A stretch of 15,873 nucleotides of DNA. Origin: Candidatus Bathyarchaeota archaeon (GTDB lineage: Archaea > Thermoproteota > Bathyarchaeia > TCS64). Position 1 is the first letter of the stretch; every line of letters begins with the position of its first letter. Under the pieces are notes generated by a model. The model was not told the DNA's origin, made no database searches, and saw only the letters and a program-made list of their open reading frames with translations. Made by a program: the position numbers and the translations under genes. Of the stretch, positions 1 to 6,613 are shown one piece after another. The DNA lies in assembly GCA_030669135.1 (NCBI GenBank), contig DAOVEE010000021.1:1-15873 (forward strand). Direction: 5' to 3'.

Positions 1-1
1 G

Positions 2-1201
2 AAAATGAGTTCCAGCGTCGGTCTCACCGTCATCAGGGATTCGTCCCTCATACCCGAGATCAAGGCCGACGCCATCGTAGACGGTTTGATAGGGACAAGC
101 ATGAAGGGGGTTTTGCGGCCGCCGTATCTACAGATGGTCCAAGCGATGAACCGCGCCGAGGCGTACAGGATAGCCATAGATGTCCCGACCGGGCTGGTCG
201 CCGACACCGGTGTCGCCCACGGGGAGTGTGTGCAGGCCGACCTCACCGTCACCTTCCATAAGCCGAAGAAGGGGTACGAGAGGAAGCCCGGGCAGGCGGG
301 GGAGCTGGTGGTCGCCCCCATAGGCATCCCCCCGGAGGCGGAGCTCTACACCGGGCCGGGGGACGTGGCCATGGTTCACCCGAGGAGGGGGGCGGACAGC
401 CACAAGGGCATGCACGGCAGCCTCCTCGTGGTGGGAGGTAGCGAGACCTACTCGGGCGCCCCCGCGCTCACCGCGATGGCGGCGTACGCCGCCGGCTGCG
501 ACCTCGTCTACGTCGCGGTCCCAGAGACAGCCGCCCAGGCGGTGGCCGGGTTCAGCCCGAGCCTCATAACGGTGAAGCTCGACGGTAAACGGCTTACCAC
601 CAAGAACGTGGAGGAGATCAAACCGTTCCTCGACAGGGTGGACGCCGTGGCGGTGGGGCCGGGCCTGGGGCAGCACGAGAAGACCGTCGAAGCCTACACA
701 CGACTACATGAAATCATCCAGGAGAAGGGCCTCCCCATGGTGGTCGACGCCGACGGCCTCAAGGCGTACGCCCAGACCAAGCCCAGGATAGAGGCGCCGC
801 TGGTGTTCACCCCCCACGGCAGGGAGTTCCAGCTTCTCACCGGGAAGAAGGCAGAGGGAGGCTTCGAGGAGAAGGGCGCACTCGTGGAGAAGGCGGCGAA
901 GAAGTTGGGTGCCGTGGTGCTTCTGAAGGGCAGCGTGGACGTGATAAGCGACGGTAAAGTCACTAGGTACAACTGGACCGGCAACCCCGGCATGACCGTT
1001 GGGGGCACCGGCGACGTCCTCACAGGCCTGACCGGCGGCTACATAGCCATGGGAGCCGAGCCCCTTTACGCGGCCTGCGCGTCGGCGTTCATCAACGGCG
1101 CCGCCGGGGACAGGGTCCACGAGGAGAAAGGGTACCACCTCCTGCCAGAGGACCTCGTAGAGGAGATCCCCTACGTCGTCGAGGGCTGCCTAAGGAAGTA
1201 G
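2..1201 (+). CDS. nnr: Bifunctional NAD(P)H-hydrate epimerase / ADP-dependent (S)-NAD(P)H-hydrate dehydratase, 5' end cut by the window
   Basis: This cytoplasmic enzyme repairs damaged NAD(P)H hydrates: the YjeF_N part epimerises the R form and the C-terminal ribokinase-like part dehydrates the S form using ADP. Only the second half of the YjeF_N domain is present (numbered from the ATG at 5: VDGLIGT at 25-31, IDVPTG at 58-63, TFHKPKKG at 83-90). The reading frame is open to the window edge, so the ATG at 5 is probably internal and the gene starts upstream. The dehydratase domain runs from about 125 to 395, with GPGLG at 218-222, VVDADGL at 246-252, TPHGREF at 269-275 and GGTGDVLTG at 333-341, where D337 is the expected catalytic base. 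The TAG stop abuts the stop of the opposing amidohydrolase with no base between. Family assignment is firm. Confidence 0.93.
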   Translation, partial: KMSSSVGLTVIRDSSLIPEIKADAIVDGLIGTSMKGVLRPPYLQMVQAMNRAEAYRIAIDVPTGLVADTGVAHGECVQADLTVTFHKPKKGYERKPGQAGELVVAPIGIPPEAELYTGPGDVAMVHPRRGADSHKGMHGSLLVVGGSETYSGAPALTAMAAYAAGCDLVYVAVPETAAQAVAGFSPSLITVKLDGKRLTTKNVEEIKPFLDRVDAVAVGPGLGQHEKTVEAYTRLHEIIQEKGLPMVVDADGLKAYAQTKPRIEAPLVFTPHGREFQLLTGKKAEGGFEEKGALVEKAAKKLGAVVLLKGSVDVISDGKVTRYNWTGNPGMTVGGTGDVLTGLTGGYIAMGAEPLYAACASAFINGAAGDRVHEEKGYHLLPEDLVEEIPYVVEGCLRK

Positions 1202-2074
1202 CTAGGGCAGCAGAGGCTGGACGTTCCTGTCCAGCATCCCCGATATCTTGTCCATCGGTATCCTGAGGTCCTCGTGGGCGGCGTACCTGTTCAGGTTCAT
1301 GAGCATGTCCACGTAGGGCCGCTGCCTGACGCCGGGGTAGTCGGTGCCGAACACCATCCTGTCGATGACGCCTAGGTTCAGCGCCACCAGCAGGTCTCTC
1401 CAAAGCATGTAGAGGAAGATGGGGTGGTTGACGTCGCCGTAGGGCCAGCTGATGTCGCACCACACGTTCCTGTGCTTCCTGCAGACGTAGAGAGTCTCCT
1501 CGACGCGTGGGTAGCCCAGGTGGGCGAGCACTATCCTGAGCTCCGGGAAGCACTGGGCCACCACGTCGATCTGCGCCGGGTCCGTATGCCTCAAATAGTC
1601 GTAGGCGTCGGGCATCCCGGCGTGGTGGAACATTATGGGCATCCCTATGCCTGAAGCTGCCTCGTAGACCTTGAAGGCGTGGGTGTCGTCGGGCGCGTAG
1701 CCGTCGCTGCACGGGTAGAGCTTCAGGCCGTGGAGACCCAGCTCGCTTCTCTGCCTGAGCACCTCCTCCGCGGCGCCGTTCCTCGTGGGGTTCACGTACC
1801 CGAACCCTATGAAGCGCTCCGGGTCCTGGGCCACGAAGGCGGAGACCTGCTCGGGGCTCGTGCGTCTGTCGCTGAGGACCACGGCCCTGTCGATGCCCGC
1901 CTCCTGCAGGTCAGCTTGGAACTCCTCCAGGTTGACGGTGACGACTGTAGGGTTTGCGGGGTCGCTGTACTCAGTTATGCTGATGTGGCAGTGGTAGTCT
2001 ACCTTGGGTAGAACGGGGCGCGTCGCGTCTATCTTCTCTCGTCTCATAATAAGCGTGCCACTGTTGGAAGACAT
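1202..2074 (-). CDS. Amidohydrolase-2 family metal-dependent hydrolase (TIM barrel)
   Basis: This 290-residue protein belongs to the Amidohydro_2 family, which includes decarboxylases, lactonases and hydrolases acting on small carboxylated compounds. Visible ligand motifs are HxH (H28, H30), GLKLYP with K118, FHH (H150/H151), AHLG (H185) and FGTDYP (D245), so the active site looks complete. The substrate cannot be told from the sequence. The ATG at 2074 is preferred because a TATA-like element lies about 25 bases upstream, consistent with a leaderless transcript; an internal ATG (M10, at 2047) is the alternative. The first 20 residues precede the barrel and are not conserved in any way I recognise. 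The gene is monocistronic, and an inverted repeat sits between its TATA and start codon. Confidence 0.88.
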   Translation of the reverse strand: MSSNSGTLIMRREKIDATRPVLPKVDYHCHISITEYSDPANPTVVTVNLEEFQADLQEAGIDRAVVLSDRRTSPEQVSAFVAQDPERFIGFGYVNPTRNGAAEEVLRQRSELGLHGLKLYPCSDGYAPDDTHAFKVYEAASGIGMPIMFHHAGMPDAYDYLRHTDPAQIDVVAQCFPELRIVLAHLGYPRVEETLYVCRKHRNVWCDISWPYGDVNHPIFLYMLWRDLLVALNLGVIDRMVFGTDYPGVRQRPYVDMLMNLNRYAAHEDLRIPMDKISGMLDRNVQPLLP

Positions 2075-2077
2075 ACT

Positions 2078-2096
2078 TTGTGATCGTATGTCACAA
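2078..2096. promoter_or_regulatory. Inverted repeat TTGTGA-N7-TCACAA, candidate operator of the amidohydrolase gene
   Basis: Two perfect 6-base arms (2078-2083 and 2091-2096) flank a 7-base spacer. The repeat lies directly upstream of the start codon at 2074 and overlaps the edge of the TATA-like element, the usual place for an archaeal repressor site. The dyad is seen directly; repressor binding is inferred. Confidence 0.45.
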
Positions 2097-2102
2097 TATA
2101 AA
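2095..2102 (-). promoter_or_regulatory. TATA box for the amidohydrolase gene
   Basis: The minus strand reads TTTATATT, centred about 25 bases before the ATG at 2074. That is the TATA-to-transcription-start distance in archaea, so the transcript probably starts at or very near the start codon. Confidence 0.5.
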
Positions 2103-2158
2103 AAAGGGGGTTAGTTGTTCCCCGTCAATGTCTAGATCAGCTTAACCGCCAGATGTTT

Positions 2159-2231
2159 TGGAGGAAATGCAACCACTTCGGTATGATTCCTCCACAAAGT
2201 GATATCTGCAGTAGGGAAAAGGCTGGAGGAA
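2159..2231. repeat. Three copies of TGGAGGAA (two direct, one inverted) in an intergenic region
   Basis: TGGAGGAA occurs at 2159-2166 and 2224-2231, and its exact complement TTCCTCCA at 2187-2194. The middle copy can pair with either outer copy (8 base pairs, loops of 20 and 29 bases), so two mutually exclusive hairpins are possible. The element lies in the 250-base gap between the amidohydrolase and the 84-residue gene, where I see no convincing gene. Its role is unknown. Confidence 0.4.
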
Positions 2232-2324
2232 GTAGTCGGCGCCTCACTGATCATGATAGGGGGCATCCTCGCTTCAAGACAATGATTTTAACCTACGTCG
2301 AACACATCAATCTCGGTCATAAGA

Positions 2325-2579
2325 GTGGTCGATGAAGAACCCGGTGAATCGCCGTTCATCCAGACGTACCGAGAGATGCTGGAGGCGATGTACATGGCCG
2401 TGGACGAAGACGACGGCAGGTTCCTGGTGCTAGCGTTGGCGCTCCAGAGGGACATCATCGACGCCACGCTGGACACTGTTCTATCCAAGATGAAGGCCCA
2501 GGACAACCAGGAAATGGTGAGGAACCTGATCCAGCAGTTCATCGAGTTAAACAAGGACGAGTTCAAGCCCACTAAGTGA
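2325..2579 (+). CDS. Small acidic helical protein of unknown function (84 aa)
   Basis: I do not recognise this protein. It is acidic and predicted mostly helical, without cysteines, signal peptide or membrane segment; residues 33-78 alternate hydrophobic and charged positions like an amphipathic helix bundle. The start is a GTG at 2325, supported by a TATA-like element (about 2284-2291) some 37 bases upstream, which would give a short leader. The last 8 bases overlap the 3' end of the convergent ccdA-like gene. Codon use resembles the neighbours, which favours a real gene over a chance frame, and the opposite-strand frame here gives a serine-rich low-quality protein. Confidence 0.65.
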   Translation: MVDEEPGESPFIQTYREMLEAMYMAVDEDDGRFLVLALALQRDIIDATLDTVLSKMKAQDNQEMVRNLIQQFIELNKDEFKPTK

Positions 2580-3234
2580 AATAACTGATAATCATGTACA
2601 GCCCTGCCAGGATCAGCATCGCCGCGTTTATCTTCTTGATCCGTGGGAGCAGCCAGACGAGCCGCTGGTAGACGTAGTCCTTCGAGAAGGCTACAGCCAG
2701 AGTCAACGGGACCATCACCGCCGCGGCCCCGAGCCCGTAGACCATGAACATCGTCACCACTCTAAGCGGACCGCCCGCGGTGGCTGACTGGAGCACCAGG
2801 AGGACGAAGACTGGGAGGCTGCAGGCTAGGGACGCCGCGCCGTAGCCCACGCCGTACAGGAAGAAGCTCCTGTAGCCCGCCTTCAGGGGCGCAGATACGT
2901 TGACAGCCGGCATCCTATCGAAAACGTCGCTGAACCCAGATGCTAAGCCGATCAGCATCAGCAGAGCACCGATGAAAGGTGCAACGTATTCGAGCCTCGT
3001 CGATACCTTGTTCAACGCGAAAGAGGGGAGGAGCCCTATGACCAGGAAGACGATGAGGAACCCTGCTACGACGGTGAACGCGAAGCCGAGGATTGCTCCG
3101 AGGCTCCTCTCGTCCTCGTCGAGGTTCATGTAGTACGCGACGTAAGACGGAAGCATGGGCAGCGCGCAGGGCGCCAGCACGGCGAGCATCCCCGCGGTGA
3201 AAGCTACGCCTAGGCTGGTCAACTCCATGTCCAT
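2572..3234 (-). CDS. ccdA: CcdA/DsbD-family transmembrane thiol-disulfide transporter
   Basis: This 220-residue integral membrane protein has about six hydrophobic segments and the two hallmark cysteines of the CcdA family: C23 in LAPCALPMLPSY of the first helix and C138 in LACSLP of the fourth. The family passes electrons from cytoplasmic thioredoxin across the membrane to extracytoplasmic thiol proteins. Its ATG overlaps the stop of the upstream TlpA-like gene (TGATG), so the two are co-transcribed and probably translationally coupled, which makes that protein the likely redox partner. M3 is a possible alternative start. Targets could be cytochrome maturation or other exported disulfide proteins; nothing here decides between them. 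The 3' end overlaps the 84-residue gene by 8 bases. Confidence 0.9.
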   Translation of the reverse strand: MDMELTSLGVAFTAGMLAVLAPCALPMLPSYVAYYMNLDEDERSLGAILGFAFTVVAGFLIVFLVIGLLPSFALNKVSTRLEYVAPFIGALLMLIGLASGFSDVFDRMPAVNVSAPLKAGYRSFFLYGVGYGAASLACSLPVFVLLVLQSATAGGPLRVVTMFMVYGLGAAAVMVPLTLAVAFSKDYVYQRLVWLLPRIKKINAAMLILAGLYMIISYFT

Positions 3235-3755
3235 CAGCCATAACTCTGCAGTAGCTGCTCAAATTGGTTTAGGGTCGTGAAGAAGCCCCGGTACCGGATG
3301 ACTCCCTCCTCGTCCACAAACAATATGGTTGGGATGGCGTTCGTCTGGTATGTCTGCGCCGCCTCGGGGGAGATGCCGAAGCTCCATATGACTCCCTCGG
3401 CCTCCGCGAACTGTTTGAGGGTGCTGCTGTTGTACCTTGAGTCTATGTTTATGGTGATTATTTCGACGTCCTGGTACTCATTCAGGACCTTAAGCACCTT
3501 GACCTGCTCCTTGCAGGGCGCACACCATGGAGCCATGAAGCCCACTACTAGGATCTTGCCCTCGTAGTCGCTGAGCCTGACGGCTCCACCATTCAGCAAA
3601 GGTATCTCCATGTCTGTGACTAGGTAGCCCGCCGTGATGCCTTCCTCATACGTCACCGAGTCGTCACCGCGGCTGAAGTACAAGTATGAAGCTACTGCAC
3701 TGACGAGCAAAACGATGATCGCCGGTAAGACGTATCTCCTAGGTAAGCCCGACAT
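3234..3755 (-). CDS. Membrane-anchored TlpA/ResA-like thioredoxin-fold protein
   Basis: This 173-residue protein has an N-terminal membrane anchor (about residues 9-27, after a PRR positive patch) followed by a thioredoxin/AhpC-TSA-type domain outside the membrane. The redox motif WCAPCK has C78 and C81, and the cis-proline is P142 in AIP. The anchor-plus-WCxxC layout is that of TlpA/ResA reductants. The stop overlaps the start of the CcdA-like gene, so CcdA probably keeps this protein reduced. The ATG at 3755 has a T-rich, TATA-like tract about 30 bases upstream. Cytochrome c maturation is the classic role, but general disulfide reduction fits equally well; no haem-binding or cytochrome genes are visible. 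Confidence 0.9.
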   Translation of the reverse strand: MSGLPRRYVLPAIIVLLVSAVASYLYFSRGDDSVTYEEGITAGYLVTDMEIPLLNGGAVRLSDYEGKILVVGFMAPWCAPCKEQVKVLKVLNEYQDVEIITINIDSRYNSSTLKQFAEAEGVIWSFGISPEAAQTYQTNAIPTILFVDEEGVIRYRGFFTTLNQFEQLLQSYG

Positions 3756-3782
3756 TCCTAATGTTCTCGCGGCACCACGGCT

Positions 3783-3788
3783 AAAAAA
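3783..3788 (-). terminator. T6 tract after the D-aminopeptidase gene; may double as TATA of the tlpA-like gene
   Basis: The minus strand carries a run of six T starting 15 bases after the stop of the dppA-like gene, as expected for intrinsic archaeal termination. It also lies about 30 bases before the tlpA-like ATG, so the same bases could serve as a weak TATA element. Confidence 0.35.
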
Positions 3789-3803
3789 GGTGATGAAAGA
3801 AGT

Positions 3804-4640
3804 CTACCTTCTCTCGGCAGCTCCCCCGAGATAGATTCCCGCCCGGAGCGCGTTGATGGCCGTCTGGTAGTCAACGAACTCGCCCCTCATGGTGCGGCCG
3901 TCCACACGCTTGAAGCTGGGAATCAGCGACACTATGTCGCACATAGTCGAGGTTATGAACCTCAGCTTGACCTCGACGGGCTCCTCCACGCGCCTCGGCT
4001 CAGGGAACGGCTTTGATAGCGCCTCCTTCACCTTCGCGGTTATGAGCTTCCCAGACTCGTTGGGGTGCAGGCACTTCGCGGAGTACCTGCCCACCGCCCA
4101 CTTGACGGCTGCAGTGGTGATCCCGGGCACGAAAGCCTCGGCCTCCTTGGTGGCCGCGTAGTCGCCGGCGAGGAACACCGATGGGACGCCGTAGAAGCCA
4201 GCCAACGCGGAGTTCAGCCCGAACTCCCCGGTCTCCCGTCCGTTGATGTAAACACCGTCGACGGCGCTCCCCGATATGGTGTGACACATGATGCCTTTCT
4301 CCGTGCCCTTCATGCTGTGGTAGCCCACGTAGAGGGCGGCGTCGAAGCTGTCATCTATGCCCTCCATCATGCTGTTAGGCTTCGGGCTGCCCCTGACGAG
4401 GTACGCTGCTTCATGGACGTCCTCCGGCCTCATGTTCCGCATGCCGCCGTGGGCGTCCGAGACCACTATCTCCTTGACCCCTGCCTCCAGCGCGCCTTCC
4501 ACGGCTGCGTTGAGGTCTCTCACCATGAGCTTCCTCGCGAAGGCGTACTCGCTGTTGTTCCTGTCCACCTCGGCCCAAGCAACTATCCCGCTTATGCCCT
4601 CCATGTCTATGGAGATTAAGATTTTACCCGGTTTAACCAT
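3804..4640 (-). CDS. dppA: D-aminopeptidase, DppA / peptidase M55 family
   Basis: The family hydrolyses D-amino-acid-containing dipeptides in the cytoplasm with a zinc centre. With the start at 4640 the protein has 278 residues, close to the usual 270-280. Bacillus DppA zinc ligands map to D12 and E14 (SIDMEG), H64 (SDAHGG), H108 (GYHSMKG) and E139 (TGEFG); H120 fits the catalytic histidine region. An upstream in-frame ATG at 4724 would add 28 residues without family similarity, and the TATA element at 4737-4748 predicts transcription starting near 4716, inside that extension, so I prefer 4640. The gene is divergent from the zinc/receiver gene and ends just before a T6 tract. It may recycle D-peptides or act more broadly in peptide use. 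Confidence 0.88.
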   Translation of the reverse strand: MVKPGKILISIDMEGISGIVAWAEVDRNNSEYAFARKLMVRDLNAAVEGALEAGVKEIVVSDAHGGMRNMRPEDVHEAAYLVRGSPKPNSMMEGIDDSFDAALYVGYHSMKGTEKGIMCHTISGSAVDGVYINGRETGEFGLNSALAGFYGVPSVFLAGDYAATKEAEAFVPGITTAAVKWAVGRYSAKCLHPNESGKLITAKVKEALSKPFPEPRRVEEPVEVKLRFITSTMCDIVSLIPSFKRVDGRTMRGEFVDYQTAINALRAGIYLGGAAERR

Positions 4641-4736
4641 GGAAAATACGTGTTCTCCACGCTTGTAAGACTTGCTTATGGAGGCTGTGGCTTGCGGGAA
4701 ACATGAACCAGTGTTCTGTTTCATGAATCCGTTTCT

Positions 4737-4748
4737 AATATAAATTTA
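4737..4748. promoter_or_regulatory. Near-symmetric AT-rich TATA element between divergent dppA-like and zinc/receiver genes
   Basis: AATATAAATTTA reads as a good TATA box on both strands. It predicts starts near 4716 for the minus gene and near 4768 for the plus gene, 12-13 bases before its GTG at 4781. It is the only strong TATA-like stretch in the 140-base divergent gap. Confidence 0.5.
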
Positions 4749-4780
4749 CCAGAACGACTCTGTTTCAACAACGGCGATAG

Positions 4781-6295
4781 GTGTCAGATATTTCCACGTT
4801 TCTGGGAATCTTCGAGGGCGAATCCGAGAGCACGCAGATATCAGAGGGTAAACCGCTTGTCGCTTTGAACCATGAGGAGGAGTTCTTCCTCCAGCAGATG
4901 AAGGACCTCAAGATCAAGAGGATCCTACCCAAGTTCACGCCTGACGGCATAGCCTACGGCGAGCTCGCGTCCCTGCTAACCTACTATGACAGCGATCAGA
5001 TGAGGGCGCTGCTTGAGGCCCTAGCCCAGAAGGGATATATCAAGAAGATTAACTACGGCACGGTCGCCCTGTGCCCAAGCTGCTACAGCCCAGTGGTAAT
5101 GATAGTACTATCCTGCCCAAGATGCGGGTCCATGAAGATAACGAAGAAGGAGGTCATCAAGCACAGGGTCTGTGGCTACACGGGCTACTCCGAGGACTTC
5201 TTCGACGGCATAGATTGCCGTTGCCCGATGTGCGGCGCCGTCTACGACCCAAACGAGTACCATGACCCTGACGCCGAGGAAGACTCGGACTTCACGATAG
5301 CCGAGTCTATGTACGAGTGCGATGGCTGCGGCTCGGTCTCCGGGAAGCCGTCTGTCACCTACAACTGCATCAAGTGTAAGACGAAGTTCCAAAGCAAAGA
5401 CATCTGCTTCGAGAACCCAAAAGGTTACGAGATGATCGACCAGGAGAAGGCGGCTTCATTGAGAGAGGAACGACAAGAATCGGTGCACCCTGAAGCTGTT
5501 GAAAATGATATCATCATACCTGGCGAGATATCGAAAGATGATATAGAACAGCTCGAGAGCCTCAAGGAGAAGCTACTCGAGGAGGAGCCGGAACCGCCTG
5601 TAGTCGCGGAGGAGCCAGAGTACGAAGAACCAGAGTCGATGCGTGTCCCTGAGGAGCCGGTATTAGAGGAAGGCGAGGCCGAGGATTTTCAGTTAGAGTA
5701 TACGGAAACCAGTGAGACGCAGGAACCGGAACAAGAGCCGGAGTATGAGCTAGACGAGGAAGACATAGGGACGCCCCCTGAACCCGTGGTTGAAGAGGAG
5801 AGGCCCAAACAGGAGAAGAAGAGCCTCTTCGGCGGCCTTTTCTCGAAGAAGGAGAAGAAAGAGAAGAAGAAGCCTAAACCCGTCGAGAAGAAGCCAATAC
5901 GCGTCGAGCGGGAGGTCGTGCGAAGAAAAGAGATCTCGATCCTCCTCATAGAGCAGAGCGAGGAGACGGCGGCCAAGATACTGGAGAGGCTTGAGAGAAC
6001 CCGGCTGCAAAACGTGGAGGTCCGCCACGCCTTCACCGGAAGGCTGGGCCTCAGGGAGCTCCGCAGAGAGCACGACGCCATCATACTGGACACGGAGCTC
6101 AGTGACATCGACCCGAAGCTGATACTTCTGGAGATGGTGAGGTGGAAGATCGAAACCCCCATCATAGTGATCTGCGGAGATGAAGCAAAGCTGAAGAGCT
6201 ACAAGGGATACAGGCTGAGCAGGGTAGAGTTCATCGATTCATCCGAGAAGTCGTTGAAACGCATATCGGCAATAATAAACGACCTATTATCCTGA
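4781..6295 (+). CDS. TackOD1-like winged-helix / zinc-domain protein with C-terminal degenerate receiver domain
   Basis: This is a 504-residue cytoplasmic protein, probably for signalling or transcription. Residues about 30-95 resemble a winged helix. Residues 98-209 form a multi-zinc module (C98/C101, C112/C115, H128/C131, C148/C151, C180/C183, C196/C199) whose HRVCGYTG segment between CxxC knuckles resembles TackOD1, the thaumarchaeal output domain 1. A long disordered linker (about 225-384) is first Glu/Pro-rich, then Lys-rich. Residues 385-504 look like a response-regulator receiver with D437 as possible phosphoacceptor, but the acidic pair is E391/Q392, the usual Thr/Ser is C465 and the KP lysine is absent. 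The GTG start has a TATA element about 38 bases upstream. TackOD1 assignment is by pattern; DNA binding and partners are unknown. Confidence 0.75.
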   Translation: MSDISTFLGIFEGESESTQISEGKPLVALNHEEEFFLQQMKDLKIKRILPKFTPDGIAYGELASLLTYYDSDQMRALLEALAQKGYIKKINYGTVALCPSCYSPVVMIVLSCPRCGSMKITKKEVIKHRVCGYTGYSEDFFDGIDCRCPMCGAVYDPNEYHDPDAEEDSDFTIAESMYECDGCGSVSGKPSVTYNCIKCKTKFQSKDICFENPKGYEMIDQEKAASLREERQESVHPEAVENDIIIPGEISKDDIEQLESLKEKLLEEEPEPPVVAEEPEYEEPESMRVPEEPVLEEGEAEDFQLEYTETSETQEPEQEPEYELDEEDIGTPPEPVVEEERPKQEKKSLFGGLFSKKEKKEKKKPKPVEKKPIRVEREVVRRKEISILLIEQSEETAAKILERLERTRLQNVEVRHAFTGRLGLRELRREHDAIILDTELSDIDPKLILLEMVRWKIETPIIVICGDEAKLKSYKGYRLSRVEFIDSSEKSLKRISAIINDLLS

Positions 6296-6313
6296 TAGAA
6301 GGGGCTTCGGAGC

Positions 6314-6484
6314 CTATTTCTCAAGGTTCTTAGGCATCTTGAAGAGTATCGGGGAGCCGCAGTAGAGGCAGAGCATCGTCTTGGGTACCACGTGTTCACA
6401 GTTCTTGCAGACGGTGAGGGCCCCGTCGTCTTCTTCCTCCTCGGGCGTTTCCGTTGTAGCCTCGTATACTAGTTCCTGTGCCAT
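6314..6484 (-). CDS. Small zinc-ribbon protein (56 aa)
   Basis: The protein has an acidic N-terminal half (residues 8-20, Glu/Asp-rich) and one zinc ribbon with CxxC pairs at C26/C29 and C39/C42. It has no other domain and its function is unknown. The ATG at 6484 is preferred over a TTG at 6502 because a TATA-like TTTTAAGT on the opposite strand sits about 33 bases upstream, leaving a short leader. It converges on the zinc/receiver gene with 18 bases between stops, and is divergent from the formyltransferase gene. Small archaeal zinc ribbons often bind nucleic acids or larger complexes; that is only a possibility here. Confidence 0.72.
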   Translation of the reverse strand: MAQELVYEATTETPEEEEDDGALTVCKNCEHVVPKTMLCLYCGSPILFKMPKNLEK

Positions 6485-6513
6485 GTTTCTCGGGCTCGAC
6501 AATGGCTCCGGGC

Positions 6514-6538
6514 TTTTAAGTGAAACGGATCGGTTTCA
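6514..6538. promoter_or_regulatory. TATA-like element plus imperfect 18-base palindrome in a divergent promoter
   Basis: TTTTAAGT (6514-6521) can serve the zinc-ribbon gene on the minus strand and possibly the formyltransferase on the plus strand (leader about 70 bases). It overlaps by one base the palindrome TGAAACGGATCGGTTTCA (6521-6538), 16 of 18 positions symmetric. A regulator site is inferred from position. Confidence 0.35.
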
Positions 6539-6613
6539 AGGATGGAGATCGGTGAAAGTGAACAGTCTTCCATATCAGACACTCTTATTACCTGACGGAG
6601 AGGAGAACCACAT

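Noticed and set aside
1092..1712. 206-residue minus-strand frame
   Set aside because: It overlaps the amidohydrolase in another frame on the same strand, is extremely arginine-rich and shows no domain; a high-GC shadow.
2160..2202. Possible 11-residue leader peptide after GGAGGAA (ATG at 2167)
   Set aside because: The purine run touches the ATG with no spacing, too close for a ribosome site, and there is no amino-acid run typical of attenuator peptides.
2153..2335. 60-residue plus-strand frame in the intergenic gap
   Set aside because: No recognisable motif, unlike codon use, and it contains the TGGAGGAA repeats; better seen as non-coding.
4065..4619. 184-residue plus-strand frame
   Set aside because: Antisense to the D-aminopeptidase, whose zinc ligands are all conserved; a codon-bias shadow.
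4641..4724. 28-residue N-terminal extension of the D-aminopeptidase
   Set aside because: The TATA at 4737-4748 places the transcript start inside this segment, and family members begin just before the SIDMEG motif.
6298..6311. GGCT-TCGG-AGCC hairpin between convergent genes as terminator
   Set aside because: Only four base pairs and no following T-run on either strand.
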